64,000 nt of DNA, from the NCBI GenBank assembly GCA_943787175.1, contig CALSLK010000010.1, positions 1 to 64,000 of the forward strand, written 5' to 3'. Both the position numbers and the translations under genes were made by a program. The notes under the pieces were generated by a model. It was given only the letters and a program-made list of their open reading frames with translations. It was not told the origin of the DNA and ran no database searches. Position 1 is the stretch's first letter. The number at the start of each line of letters is the position of its first letter. This document shows, piece after piece, positions 17,148 to 25,494 of the stretch. Source of the stretch: an uncultured Alphaproteobacteria bacterium. Lineage in GTDB: Bacteria; Pseudomonadota; Alphaproteobacteria; SP197.

Positions 17148-17518
17148 TCCTCGTCTCCCCCATCCCCGATCATGCTTTTTTTGAGTAACCGGTTCTCCAG
17201 TATCTGTTCGGCCAGCGCCTCCTTGAGATCGCGGGCTTCGACACGCAGTGTCTTAACCTCGGGACTGCTGGCCTGACGCGCCGTGTCGCCGGCAAGGCGC
17301 TTCTTGCCAGCCTCCAGGAACTCCTTGGACCAACTGTAATAAAGACCCTCGGCGATGCCTTCATGGCGACATAAAGCCGCGATGCTCTCCTCGCCGCGCA
17401 GGCCCGATAACACAATCCGGATCTTCTCCTCAGCCGAATAACGCTTGCGCGTCTTGCGCCGAATGTCGCGGATGGCCTGTTCTGCCGGGTCGCTCTTGCT
17501 CATGGTTTTCTGCCTCAT
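17144..17518 (-). CDS. IS3-family transposase OrfA
   Basis: 124 residues. It has a helix-turn-helix (KRYSAEEKIRIVLSGLRGEESIAALCRHEGIAEGLYY, split here over the usual two helices) and a C-terminal leucine-zipper-like coiled coil (LRVEARDLKEALAEQILENR). It binds the IS ends and helps regulate transposition. Confidence 0.92.
   Translation of the reverse strand: MRQKTMSKSDPAEQAIRDIRRKTRKRYSAEEKIRIVLSGLRGEESIAALCRHEGIAEGLYYSWSKEFLEAGKKRLAGDTARQASSPEVKTLRVEARDLKEALAEQILENRLLKKSMIGDGGDEE
17175..17182 (-). other. Programmed -1 frameshift slippery site (A7G) in orfA
   Basis: The minus strand reads CTCAAAAAAAGC within the codons for LLKKS near the end of orfA, about 30 nt before orfB begins. A-AAA-AAG runs at this place drive -1 slippage in IS3-family elements and yield the OrfAB transposase. 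This function is inferred from family knowledge. Confidence 0.7.
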
Positions 17519-17579
17519 CTTCGTTCCCTACGGTCACTGCGATGAGCCAGAAAACTCCCTTATGAAAAACACCCAATCT

Positions 17580-17604
17580 GTCCCAAAGGCGCTGACGGCA
17601 GACA
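17580..17604 (-). repeat. Right terminal inverted repeat of the IS3-family element
   Basis: Read on the minus strand from 17604: TGTCTGCCGTCAG...TTTGGGAC. It pairs with the left repeat at 16100-16124. Confidence 0.75.
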
Positions 17605-17663
17605 GTGATCACGCCTAGCCTGGCCAAACGCCCCTCAAAGGTGATGGCGATCACGCCAATAAG

Positions 17664-17679
17664 TTGACCATACGGTCAA
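17664..17679. promoter_or_regulatory. Candidate TetR/BetI operator, TTGACC-ATAC-GGTCAA
   Basis: Perfect 6-bp inverted repeat with a 4-bp spacer, about 190 bp upstream of the betaine-type ABC operon that ends with betI. TTGACC also resembles a -35 box, so a bound TetR-type repressor could block RNA polymerase, though no good -10 follows at 17 bp. The rest of 17605-17869 holds no gene that I can support. Confidence 0.5.
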
Positions 17680-17869
17680 TCCGGAGACAAAGCAGCGCGC
17701 GGGTTGATCGATTCTGCAAAGGATAACACCCCATCACATTCGTTCATGGAGCGGTGGACGTGGCGGCTACCGCGCGGCTAATGTATCGGCAATCCGCAAA
17801 AGCGGAATTCTGGGATAAACGGGGACAGCAGCAAACATCGCAGAGGTGTTTGTTTTGGGTGAGGTGATG

Positions 17870-18934
17870 ATGACGGATACGTCCGGGCGCGACGTCAAGA
17901 TGACCTGTCGGCATGTGTGGAAGGTTTACGGACCTGAAGCGGATGGTTTCTTCAACAACCACAATGGCGATGTGCCGGATCCCGGCACGTTGATCAACAA
18001 TGTGCGCGAGAGCGGCCACATTGGTGCGGCTTGTGATGTGAGTTTCGACGTCCATGTCGGTGAGATCTTTGTCATTATGGGACTTTCGGGTTCGGGCAAG
18101 TCGACGATCGTTCGTTGCCTTTCGCGCCTGGTGGAACCCACCGCTGGTGAAGTCATTCTCGACGGTGAAGATCTCCTGAAGGTTTCCAAGGATAAACTGA
18201 TCGACATCCGCCGTCACAAGATGGGCATGGTGTTCCAGAATTTCGGCCTTCTGCCGCATCTTTCCGTGCTCGAGAACGTTGCCTTTCCGCTCCAGGTTCA
18301 GGGGCTCGACAAGTCTCAGCGCATGGACCGCGCCATGGAGATGATTGAACTGGTGGGTCTGAGTGGTCGAGAGACCAGCTATCCCCGTCAGCTTTCGGGT
18401 GGACAGCAGCAGCGCGTCGGCATTGCCCGCAGTCTGGCGGTCGAACCGGAACTCTGGTTCCTGGACGAGCCGTTTTCTGCCCTTGACCCGCTCATCCGTC
18501 GCCAGATGCAGGACGAGTTCCTGCGGCTCCAGCAGATGCTGCACAAGACCATTGTCTTCATCACCCATGACTTTCTTGAGGCCCTGCGCCTGGCCGATCG
18601 TATCGCGATCATGAAGGACGGCCAGATTGTTCAGATCGGCACGCCTGCCGAGGTCGTGATGAAGCCGGCCAACGATTATGTCGAGGAATTCACCCAGGAT
18701 GTGCCGCGCGTAAAGGTGCTTACCGCTGGCGACATCATGAGTGCGGATGCCAGCGGCGGTGATGCTGCCAATGCAATCCCCACCACCATGACGCTCGAAC
18801 GCCTGATGCCGCGGTTCGGTGAGGGTTTGAGCGCTATCGCCGTGAAAAACGAGAGCGGCAATGTTGTCGGCCAGGTTACGCCACAGGCCGTCTTGTCGGC
18901 TTTGGCCAATGAACATGACGAGGAGGACAGCTGA
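17870..18934 (+). CDS. proV: Glycine betaine/proline-type ABC transporter ATP-binding protein
   Basis: About 354 residues from ATG 17870 (an ATG at 17867 and GTG at 17846 are alternatives); GGGTGAGG lies just upstream. Walker A is GLSGSGKST, signature [15 protein letters not shown], Walker B ELWFLDEPFSALDP, and H-loop FITHDFLEA. An extended N-terminus (about 30-60) and the spacing match ProV/OpuAA. The C-terminus (MSADASGGD...GNVVGQVTPQAVLSAL) looks like a single degenerate CBS module rather than the pair seen in OpuAA. The permease starts on its stop codon. No periplasmic binding protein is encoded next to it. Confidence 0.9.
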   Translation: MTDTSGRDVKMTCRHVWKVYGPEADGFFNNHNGDVPDPGTLINNVRESGHIGAACDVSFDVHVGEIFVIMGLSGSGKSTIVRCLSRLVEPTAGEVILDGEDLLKVSKDKLIDIRRHKMGMVFQNFGLLPHLSVLENVAFPLQVQGLDKSQRMDRAMEMIELVGLSGRETSYPRQLSGGQQQRVGIARSLAVEPELWFLDEPFSALDPLIRRQMQDEFLRLQQMLHKTIVFITHDFLEALRLADRIAIMKDGQIVQIGTPAEVVMKPANDYVEEFTQDVPRVKVLTAGDIMSADASGGDAANAIPTTMTLERLMPRFGEGLSAIAVKNESGNVVGQVTPQAVLSALANEHDEEDS

Positions 18935-21057
18935 TGGCTGTTACCACCCAGGATCAGGCCCAATCACCGCTGGGCGGATCGGTTCTAAAGAGCGTTTCGC
19001 CCCAGCTTCTGTCGTGGCTTGTTCTGGGCGCCCTCGCCATTCTGTGTCTTGTTCTGCGCGAACAATACGCAGACCTCGTCAAGTATCCCAAGGAGTTGAT
19101 GCTTCCGATCGAATCCTGGCTCGAAGTCGGGATGGATTGGTTCACGCTCCACTTCAAGCCGATCTTCCGCTTTATCTCCAGTGTGCTTGTCGTGCCGATG
19201 AAGGGTCTGGAATGGCTCCTGCATCAGATGCCCTGGCCCTTCACCATGCTGGTCGTGGCGATTGTTGCTTATGCTGCCAAAGGCTGGAAGCTTTCGGCAT
19301 TCTGCCTGGGTGCCCTCTCCTACATGCTGATCGTGGGTTACTGGGATGAAAGCATGTCGACCCTGGCGCTGGTCGGCCTTTCGGTTCCCATGTCTCTGCT
19401 TCTGGGCTTCACCCTTGGTCTGATGGCGTTCCAGTTCCGCGGCGCGCGCCGCGTCATCGAACCCATGCTCGATGTCATGCAGACGGTGCCGACCTTTGCC
19501 TATCTGGTGCCCATCCTGATCCTGTTTGGTGTCGGCCCCGTGGTCGGCATGGTCGCGTCGGCCATCTATGCCAGCCCGCCGGTCGTGCGTGCGGTCATGC
19601 TGGGCCTTGGACGTGTGCCAGACAACGTGATCGAAAGCGGCCAGATGTCTGGTTGCAACCCGATCCAGCTCTTGTTCCTGGTGCGTATTCCTGCCGCCAC
19701 CCACACGATCATGGTCGGTGTGAACCAGACCATCATGGCAGCCCTCTCCATGGTCATCATTGCTGCCATCATCGGCGGTTTTGCTGATATCGGATGGGAA
19801 GTGCTTTCGACCATGCGCAAGGCTCAAACCGGTCAGAGCCTGCTTGCAGGACTGGTGATCGTGCTGATGGCCATGATGATGGATCGTATCAGCCGGGGCT
19901 TTACGGAGCGGACCGGCGAGATTCACCTCGCGCGCACGGGTAACTTCCTGCAGCGCCATCCCTATCTTTCGTCACTGGTCGGGGCAGTCGGCGTCGGCCT
20001 CATCCTTTCTGGCCTTTTCCCGGGCTTCAGTGAGTACCCCAAGGATTGGGTGTTCTACCCCGCTGAGTCCCTGAACGATGTCGTCGCGTGGTTCACGCGT
20101 TCGTTCTTCGGCATCACTGATGCCATCAAAACCTACACCCTTTATTTCTTCATGTTGCCCATGAAGGCCGGTCTTGAGCGTGTTGCGCGGCCCGGCTCAT
20201 GGGGCTTCGATATGACGACCATTGCCGCAGTCATCTATTGGGGCGTTGTTGTGGCTATCGGCGCTGCGGCCGTGCGCTTTGGCGGTTGGCGCGCAGGTGT
20301 CGTGACGGGACTGTTGTCGATCCTGTTCTTCTATGGCTCGACGGGTACGCCCTGGCCCATCTTTGTCGCTGCCGTGTCGCTCATCGCCTATCAGGTTGGT
20401 GGCTGGCGTGTGGCGGTCTTTGCCTTCTGTGGCATGGGTTTCATGCTGGTTACCGGGGCCTGGCCGCGTGCCATGCTGTCGTTCTATCTGGCGGCCACTT
20501 CGGTCATCATCTGCTTTGTGTTGGGTGGTGCGCTGGGTATCTGGGCAGCACAGAACGACCGGGTTTCGGCGGTTCTGCGCCCGATCAACGATACGCTCCA
20601 GACCATGCCGCTCTTTGTCTTCCTGATCCCGGTTATCATGGTCTTCCTGGTGGGCGATTTCTCGGCTCTGCTGGCGATCATCATGTATTCCATCGTGCCG
20701 GCCATCCGTTACACCGAACATGGCCTGCGTCAGGTCGACCCGGTCGCAGTCGAAGCCGCACGCATGATGGGTTGCACGGAACGTCAGGTGCTGTGGCGCG
20801 TGAAGCTGCCGCTTGCCGTGCCCGAGATCATGCTGGGCCTCAATCAGGTCGTCATGTTTGCACTGGCCATGCTGGTTATCGCCGCGCTGGTGGGGACCAA
20901 GGGCCTTGGCCAGTGGGTCTATGACAGCCTGACCAACGCTCGCTTCGGCCAGGGTGTGATTGCTGGTGGTTCCATGGCGCTGATGGCCATGATCGCCGAC
21001 CGCATCATCCAGGCCTGGGCGATCCAGAAGAAAAAGGATCTTGGTCTGACGACCTGA
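18934..21057 (+). CDS. proW: Betaine-type ABC permease with two fused permease domains
   Basis: 707 residues, about twice the length of ProW. Two BPD-permease domains follow each other. The first (about residues 150-310) has MLDVMQTVPTFAYLVPILILFGVGP and the EAA-like loop SGCNPIQLLFLVRIPAA. The second (about 525-690) has INDTLQTMPLFVFLIPVIMVFLVG and EAARMMGCTERQVLWRVKLPLA. Each carries its own membrane helices, with extra N-terminal helices (LLSWLVLGALAILCLVL). A fused dimer fits a transporter that normally needs two ProW copies. Osmoprotectant import is inferred from ProV and BetI. Confidence 0.88.
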   Translation: MAVTTQDQAQSPLGGSVLKSVSPQLLSWLVLGALAILCLVLREQYADLVKYPKELMLPIESWLEVGMDWFTLHFKPIFRFISSVLVVPMKGLEWLLHQMPWPFTMLVVAIVAYAAKGWKLSAFCLGALSYMLIVGYWDESMSTLALVGLSVPMSLLLGFTLGLMAFQFRGARRVIEPMLDVMQTVPTFAYLVPILILFGVGPVVGMVASAIYASPPVVRAVMLGLGRVPDNVIESGQMSGCNPIQLLFLVRIPAATHTIMVGVNQTIMAALSMVIIAAIIGGFADIGWEVLSTMRKAQTGQSLLAGLVIVLMAMMMDRISRGFTERTGEIHLARTGNFLQRHPYLSSLVGAVGVGLILSGLFPGFSEYPKDWVFYPAESLNDVVAWFTRSFFGITDAIKTYTLYFFMLPMKAGLERVARPGSWGFDMTTIAAVIYWGVVVAIGAAAVRFGGWRAGVVTGLLSILFFYGSTGTPWPIFVAAVSLIAYQVGGWRVAVFAFCGMGFMLVTGAWPRAMLSFYLAATSVIICFVLGGALGIWAAQNDRVSAVLRPINDTLQTMPLFVFLIPVIMVFLVGDFSALLAIIMYSIVPAIRYTEHGLRQVDPVAVEAARMMGCTERQVLWRVKLPLAVPEIMLGLNQVVMFALAMLVIAALVGTKGLGQWVYDSLTNARFGQGVIAGGSMALMAMIADRIIQAWAIQKKKDLGLTT

Positions 21058-21088
21058 TCCGGTGACCCAGTAGGTAAGGAAACAACCC

Positions 21089-21682
21089 ATGCCAAAACTC
21101 GGCATGGAGCCGGTGCGGCGTCAGCAGTTGATTGACGCCACGATTGCATCGATCCATCAGGACGGGTTTCAGAACGCCACGGTTGCACGTATCAGCCGCC
21201 GTGCCGGCCTGTCCGTGGGTCTGGTTAATCATTACTTCGACGGCAAGGATGATCTGCTGGCTTCAACCATGCAGATGCTGGTTGACCTGACCATGGCCGA
21301 TATCGAAAGCGGCATCGATACAAACGACCCGCCCGAACGCCAGCTGGTCGATTTCTGGCAGGGTCATTTCGCGCCGCGCCAACGCTCGTCGGAAGCCATC
21401 AGCGCATGGCTCAGCTTTTATGCACAAGTGCCTGAACGCGAGGCCTTCGCCCGTATCCAGCGCGGTTACGATCAGGGCCTGCTGGACCTGTTGCGTCCGA
21501 TCCTGTGTGAACTTGTGCCGTCCGATCGTGTCGAAGGTATCGCCCAGACCCTGATCGCCCTGATGTATGGCCTGTGGCTGCGCCACGCCAACGACCCCGC
21601 CAACGTTGACCTTGAACTGATCCAGTCGGTCGCCAGCAGTTATGTCACCGACATCCTGAACGTCGCACGGTCTGCTACGTAG
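21089..21682 (+). CDS. betI: BetI-type TetR-family regulator
   Basis: 197 residues. The opening MPKLGMEPVRRQQLIDATI and helix-turn-helix VARISRRAGLSVGLVNHYFDGKDDLL closely follow E. coli BetI, the choline-responsive repressor of glycine betaine synthesis and uptake. It lies 31 nt downstream of the permease on the same strand and is probably cotranscribed, giving autoregulation through the palindrome at 17664. No betA or betB is in the window. Confidence 0.9.
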   Translation: MPKLGMEPVRRQQLIDATIASIHQDGFQNATVARISRRAGLSVGLVNHYFDGKDDLLASTMQMLVDLTMADIESGIDTNDPPERQLVDFWQGHFAPRQRSSEAISAWLSFYAQVPEREAFARIQRGYDQGLLDLLRPILCELVPSDRVEGIAQTLIALMYGLWLRHANDPANVDLELIQSVASSYVTDILNVARSAT

Positions 21683-21700
21683 AACGGCTTAGCGCGCGGC

Positions 21701-22999
21701 CTAACGGCCCCATTTGTCCATGGCCTGGTAATAGGCCACTGCGGTGCCCAGGAACCAGGGGTTGCCGGTATAGAGGGGCCGGGTGGGATAGTTGAGGCCG
21801 TCAAACGCCGTTTTACCCTCGTCGTTGCCCAGCACCTTGTGGCCGATCTTGTGGCCCAGATAGCTGGCCCATGCGACGCCGGAGCCGCAATAGCCGTTGG
21901 CAAACCAAACACCGTCCCTGGCGCCGATATGGGGCAGATGGTCGAAGGTGTAGGCGACAAACCCCATCCAGCTATGGCTGATCTTTGTTTCCTTCAACTC
22001 GGGAAAGATGCCCGACATCACGTCATGCAGGCGCGGGCCGCTGATCTGGGGGTCGGTTTCCTTCAGAGCCACACGCCCGCCAAACACCACGCGTGTGTGG
22101 TCTGGTGAGGACCGATAGTAATAGACAACCTTGCGGGTATCGCTCAGCGCGCGTTGCCGGGGCATGATTTTCTTCATGACTTCAGGTGCGACCGGCTCGG
22201 TGGCGATCATATAGCTGCCAATGGGAATCACACGGCGGCGCAAGCCTGGTGTCAGGCGCCCGGTATAGCCGTTGGTCGCCACAATCACGTCACGTGCCTG
22301 AACCTTGCCGCGGGTCGTCACCACAGATGTGCCGTCGCCCGTCTGGTCCAGACCCAGAACCGGTGTGTGGGTTTCAATTTGTGCGCCGGCCTTCAACGCC
22401 AGTTCGACCAGACCGTTGGCGTATTTGGCAGGCTGCAGGTTGCAGTGATGGGGCAGGACGGCGCCGCCATGATAGGCCTCGGTGCCCAGCTCATCAGCCA
22501 TTTCGTTCTTGGGAATCATCTGCCAGTCGAACGGCACGACCTTTGATGTCTTGGCGAAACTCTCAGCCATGTCGTCATAACGGCCGGGCCGGTGGGCACC
22601 GATAAAGCGCCCGCCCTTGTGGAGATCGCAGTTGATCTTTTCGTCTTCGATGAATCCGGTGACGTAATTCAGGCTGTTGAAACCTTCCTGGATGATTGCG
22701 TGGCTGGCTTCCCGCCCATACCGTTTCTCCAGGTCTTCGACACCGGGTTTCACGCCTGAACCGATCTGGCCGCCGTTGCGGGCACTACAGCCCCAGGCCG
22801 CATCTTCAGCTTCCAGGATGATCACGCTGCGCCCGGCCCGCGCCAGGACAATGGCTGCGTTCAGCCCGGTGTAACCCGCACCGACAATGGCAACATCCAC
22901 ATTCCGGGGCAGGGGTGTGTTGGCAATGGATGGCCGCGGCGCATCATCCCACCAATAGGGCTGCAGCTTCATGTCGTCGGCGAACAGGGGATGGTCCAA
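21701..22999 (-). CDS. DAO-family FAD-dependent oxidoreductase (PuuB-like)
   Basis: About 432 residues. The start chosen is TTG 22999 (LDHPLFADDMK...) because GGAG lies 7 nt upstream and the HPLFADD segment looks conserved; ATG 22972 is the alternative. The FAD-binding motif is VAIVGAGYTGLNAAIVLARAG, with SARNGGQIGSGVKPG next. QPYWWDDAPRP and the C-terminal ANGYCGSGVAWA block are typical of gamma-glutamylputrescine/glycine oxidase relatives. It oxidises an amine or amino acid. Divergent from a gamma-glutamyltransferase, which fits a polyamine or glutamyl-amine route. Convergent with betI. Confidence 0.85.
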   Translation of the reverse strand: MDHPLFADDMKLQPYWWDDAPRPSIANTPLPRNVDVAIVGAGYTGLNAAIVLARAGRSVIILEAEDAAWGCSARNGGQIGSGVKPGVEDLEKRYGREASHAIIQEGFNSLNYVTGFIEDEKINCDLHKGGRFIGAHRPGRYDDMAESFAKTSKVVPFDWQMIPKNEMADELGTEAYHGGAVLPHHCNLQPAKYANGLVELALKAGAQIETHTPVLGLDQTGDGTSVVTTRGKVQARDVIVATNGYTGRLTPGLRRRVIPIGSYMIATEPVAPEVMKKIMPRQRALSDTRKVVYYYRSSPDHTRVVFGGRVALKETDPQISGPRLHDVMSGIFPELKETKISHSWMGFVAYTFDHLPHIGARDGVWFANGYCGSGVAWASYLGHKIGHKVLGNDEGKTAFDGLNYPTRPLYTGNPWFLGTAVAYYQAMDKWGR

Positions 23000-23091
23000 G
23001 GATACGCTCCACAGCTTGTGATGACGCTTTACAATAGCCGACGTAGGCTTGCACAAGAAAGCACTCTGATCCCGAACCGAGGAAAATCACG

Positions 23092-24648
23092 ATGGCGTTG
23101 ACCCTGAGCGAACACTGGCAGATCACCAAACCCGCTGTTGTCTCCAAACACGGTCTGGTCGCCAGCCACCATCATGAAGCCTCGGGCATCGGTGCAGAGG
23201 TTCTTGCTGCCGGCGGCAATGCCGTTGATGCCGCCGTGGCCACGGGTCTGGCCATTGGTGTCGCCGAACCATGGATGAGCGGAATCGGCGGCTGCGGTTA
23301 CATGATGATCTACAATGCGGAATCGGGCACCTGCCAGGTGGTCGATTTCGGCGTGATCGCGCCCCAGACGCTCGACCCCATGGATTACCCTCTGGAGAAT
23401 GCCGCCGATACCGATGATGACCTCTTTGGCTGGCCTCGTGTGGTCGAGGACCGCAACGTTCAGGGACCACTCTCCATCGCCGTTCCGGGCCATGTCGCGG
23501 GCCTCTCCACGGCCCTTGACCGGTTCGGCACGCAGCCCTGGGACGAACTCATCGGGCCCGCCATCGACCTTGCCAAACGCGGCATGAAGATCGACTGGTA
23601 CGCCACGTTGCGCATTGCGCTCGAGGCCCGGGGCCTTGCCAATTATCCAGCCAGCCGGGATTTCTTCCTGCCCGATGGGCTGCCTGCGGTCAGCCTGGAT
23701 GCCGGCAATCTCACAACCCTGCAGAGCGACGCCCAGGTCTCGACCCTGGAACGTCTGCGTGATGCCGGACCCGGGGATTACTACACCGGCGATATTGCGC
23801 AGATGATCGCCTCCGACATGGCCGCAATCGGTGGCAAGGTCACCGCACAAGACCTGGCCGCCTATGAAGCGCAGGTGATGGACGCCCAGACCGGGGGTTA
23901 CCGTGGCGCGACAGTGCACGTGCCGCCAGGCCTCAATGCCGGACCCACCCTGCTTGATGCCTTGGAGCGTTTGGAGGGCATGTGGTCGGCTTCAGGCACC
24001 AACCCGGACGGTGCAGCTTATGAAGCCTATGGTCAGGCTCTGTTTGATGCCTATCGCCATCGTCTGGAAACCATGGGGGCGGGCAATGGCGAAAGCTGCA
24101 CGACGCATCTGACCGTGGTCGATTCAAAAGGCAACATGGTCGCACTGACCCAAACCCTGCTGTCGGTTTTTGGCAGCCGTGTCATGCTGCCTTCCATCGG
24201 GTTCCTCATGAACAACGGCATCATGTGGTTTGATCCGCGTTCGGGCGCGCCCAATTCCATGGCGCCGGGCCGACGCCCGCTCTCGAACATGTGCCCTGCC
24301 GTTGTGACCGGCGCACCCGGTGGTCCCTTTGCACTGGGAGCATCCGGTGGGCGGCGTATCTTCCCGGCCGTGTTCCAGCTCGTCTCCTTCCTGACCGATC
24401 ACGGCATGTCGCTTGATGACGCCTTCAAGGCCGCGCGCATCGATGTCAGCGGGGCTGATACGGTCACCGTCGATAACCGCATCGATCCGGCGATCCGCCA
24501 GGCACTGGGCGAGAAATGGAAGACCGTCGAGCTACCGCCCTCGGTGATTTCTTCATATGCCTGCCCCAACGCCGTTCAGGATTGCGGCGACGAACGCCAC
24601 GGCTGCGCCTTCGTCATGTCCCCCTGGGGACACGTCGCGGCGGGCTAG
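23092..24648 (+). CDS. ggt: Gamma-glutamyltransferase (Ntn hydrolase)
   Basis: 518 residues. N-terminal GAEVLAAGGNAVDAAVATGLAIGV is the GGT signature. The autocleavage and nucleophile Thr is probably residue 337 in ESCTTHLTVVDSKGNMVALTQT. C-terminal GASGGRRIFPAVFQ completes the fold. It would give subunits of roughly 336 and 182 residues. No obvious signal peptide, unlike periplasmic E. coli GGT, so it may be cytoplasmic. GAGG precedes the ATG. It shares a short divergent promoter region with the FAD oxidase. Confidence 0.93.
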   Translation: MALTLSEHWQITKPAVVSKHGLVASHHHEASGIGAEVLAAGGNAVDAAVATGLAIGVAEPWMSGIGGCGYMMIYNAESGTCQVVDFGVIAPQTLDPMDYPLENAADTDDDLFGWPRVVEDRNVQGPLSIAVPGHVAGLSTALDRFGTQPWDELIGPAIDLAKRGMKIDWYATLRIALEARGLANYPASRDFFLPDGLPAVSLDAGNLTTLQSDAQVSTLERLRDAGPGDYYTGDIAQMIASDMAAIGGKVTAQDLAAYEAQVMDAQTGGYRGATVHVPPGLNAGPTLLDALERLEGMWSASGTNPDGAAYEAYGQALFDAYRHRLETMGAGNGESCTTHLTVVDSKGNMVALTQTLLSVFGSRVMLPSIGFLMNNGIMWFDPRSGAPNSMAPGRRPLSNMCPAVVTGAPGGPFALGASGGRRIFPAVFQLVSFLTDHGMSLDDAFKAARIDVSGADTVTVDNRIDPAIRQALGEKWKTVELPPSVISSYACPNAVQDCGDERHGCAFVMSPWGHVAAG

Positions 24649-24668
24649 CCCAAACAAAGACGTGTCAT

Positions 24669-24816
24669 CCCGGAATTCGCAACGCGAATATCCGGGATCC
24701 CGAGAGAGCAGTGTTGAATGCGCGAGGCCCCGGATCAGCGCGGCAAAGCCGCTTGTCCGGGGTGACGCTTCTTTTGGGACATCACGCTTACTGATCCCCA
24801 GCCTTCGCTGGGGATC
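24669..24816. repeat. Cluster of three palindromic repeats between convergent genes
   Basis: Three hairpins lie in this 192-bp gap. CCCGGAATTCG/CGAATATCCGGG (24669-24695) has one bulge. CCCCGGATCAGCG.../CCGCTTGTCCGGGG (24728-24762) is imperfect. GATCCCCAGC-cttc-GCTGGGGATC (24793-24816) is perfect over 10 bp. All resemble alphaproteobacterial intergenic palindromes and may also terminate ggt and the nitroreductase gene. Confidence 0.7.
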
Positions 24817-24840
24817 AAAGAATCGCCGCCGCTGCGGCCC

Positions 24841-25464
24841 TTACGCCAGACTCTCCACGCGCGAAACCACGTCGGTCAGTTCCGGGCGTTGGCGTTCCTG
24901 CGGGGCGGATTTGCGGGTGCCGATGTGGATGAAGCCGATCAGGTGTTCGTCGTCGGGAATGCCCAACGCGTTCTTGATGGCCGGGTTGCGGGATGGCCAA
25001 TTGGTTACCCATTGTGAACCGTAACCCATGGCCACCGCGGCATTCAGCAGGTTGAAGCAGACATTGCCACCTGAAAGAAGCTGCTCCACGGGCGGTACGT
25101 TGTCGTTGCCGTGGGTTGTGCGGCTGCTCACCACGACCAGAACGGGCGAGCGTTTCGGGCGCACCCGTTCGAGCTCCAGACGATCTTCACCGGCATCAGG
25201 CTCGGTCTTGGCAAACTCGGTGACAAAGAGCTCACCCAGTTCGATCTGTGCGGCCTTGCTCAGGACCTGAAGCCTCCAGGGCGTCATGCGGCCATGGTCG
25301 GGCACACGTACGGCAATCTCGAGCATCTGGCTGAGCTCCTCATCAGATGGGCCAGGCTCGATCAACTGGGCTGCCAGGTTGGAGCGGCGTGTCGCCAACA
25401 GGTCCAGGGCGTTGCCGTCGGTTATGTTGAGGGCAGGGGCGTCAGCTTGGGATGCGTCGGTCAC
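24841..25464 (-). CDS. Nitroreductase-family FMN oxidoreductase
   Basis: 207 residues. It has the FMN-binding Arg pair in LLATRRSNLAAQL, the block VRVPDHGRMTPWRLQVL, and the C-terminal AMGYGSQWVTNWPS with IGFIHIGTRK. These are features of the YdjA-like small nitroreductases, which reduce nitro or quinone compounds with NAD(P)H. It starts 30 nt after the stop of the transglycosylase gene on the same strand, so the two may be cotranscribed. Confidence 0.88.
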   Translation of the reverse strand: MTDASQADAPALNITDGNALDLLATRRSNLAAQLIEPGPSDEELSQMLEIAVRVPDHGRMTPWRLQVLSKAAQIELGELFVTEFAKTEPDAGEDRLELERVRPKRSPVLVVVSSRTTHGNDNVPPVEQLLSGGNVCFNLLNAAVAMGYGSQWVTNWPSRNPAIKNALGIPDDEHLIGFIHIGTRKSAPQERQRPELTDVVSRVESLA

Positions 25465-25494
25465 GGTCAGGCTCCGAAAGAAAGGTGAGGTGGT

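Larger units (their letters stand above)
16100..17604 (-). mobile_element. IS3-family insertion sequence, complete, about 1.5 kb
   Basis: It has two overlapping ORFs on the minus strand (orfA, orfB), a DDE integrase-type transposase and imperfect terminal inverted repeats starting TGTC. The ends were set by comparing both edges: TGTCCGTCGTCAGAACATTTGGGAC at the left and the complement of 17580-17604 at the right, with 20 of 25 positions matching. No direct target duplication is seen (ggcgg left, gtgat right). The left end lies inside cheA. Confidence 0.85.

Noticed and set aside
16119-17585. Shorter IS boundaries beginning TGGGAC
   Set aside because: Similarity between the two ends continues outward to TGTC at 16100 and 17604, so the longer element is better supported.
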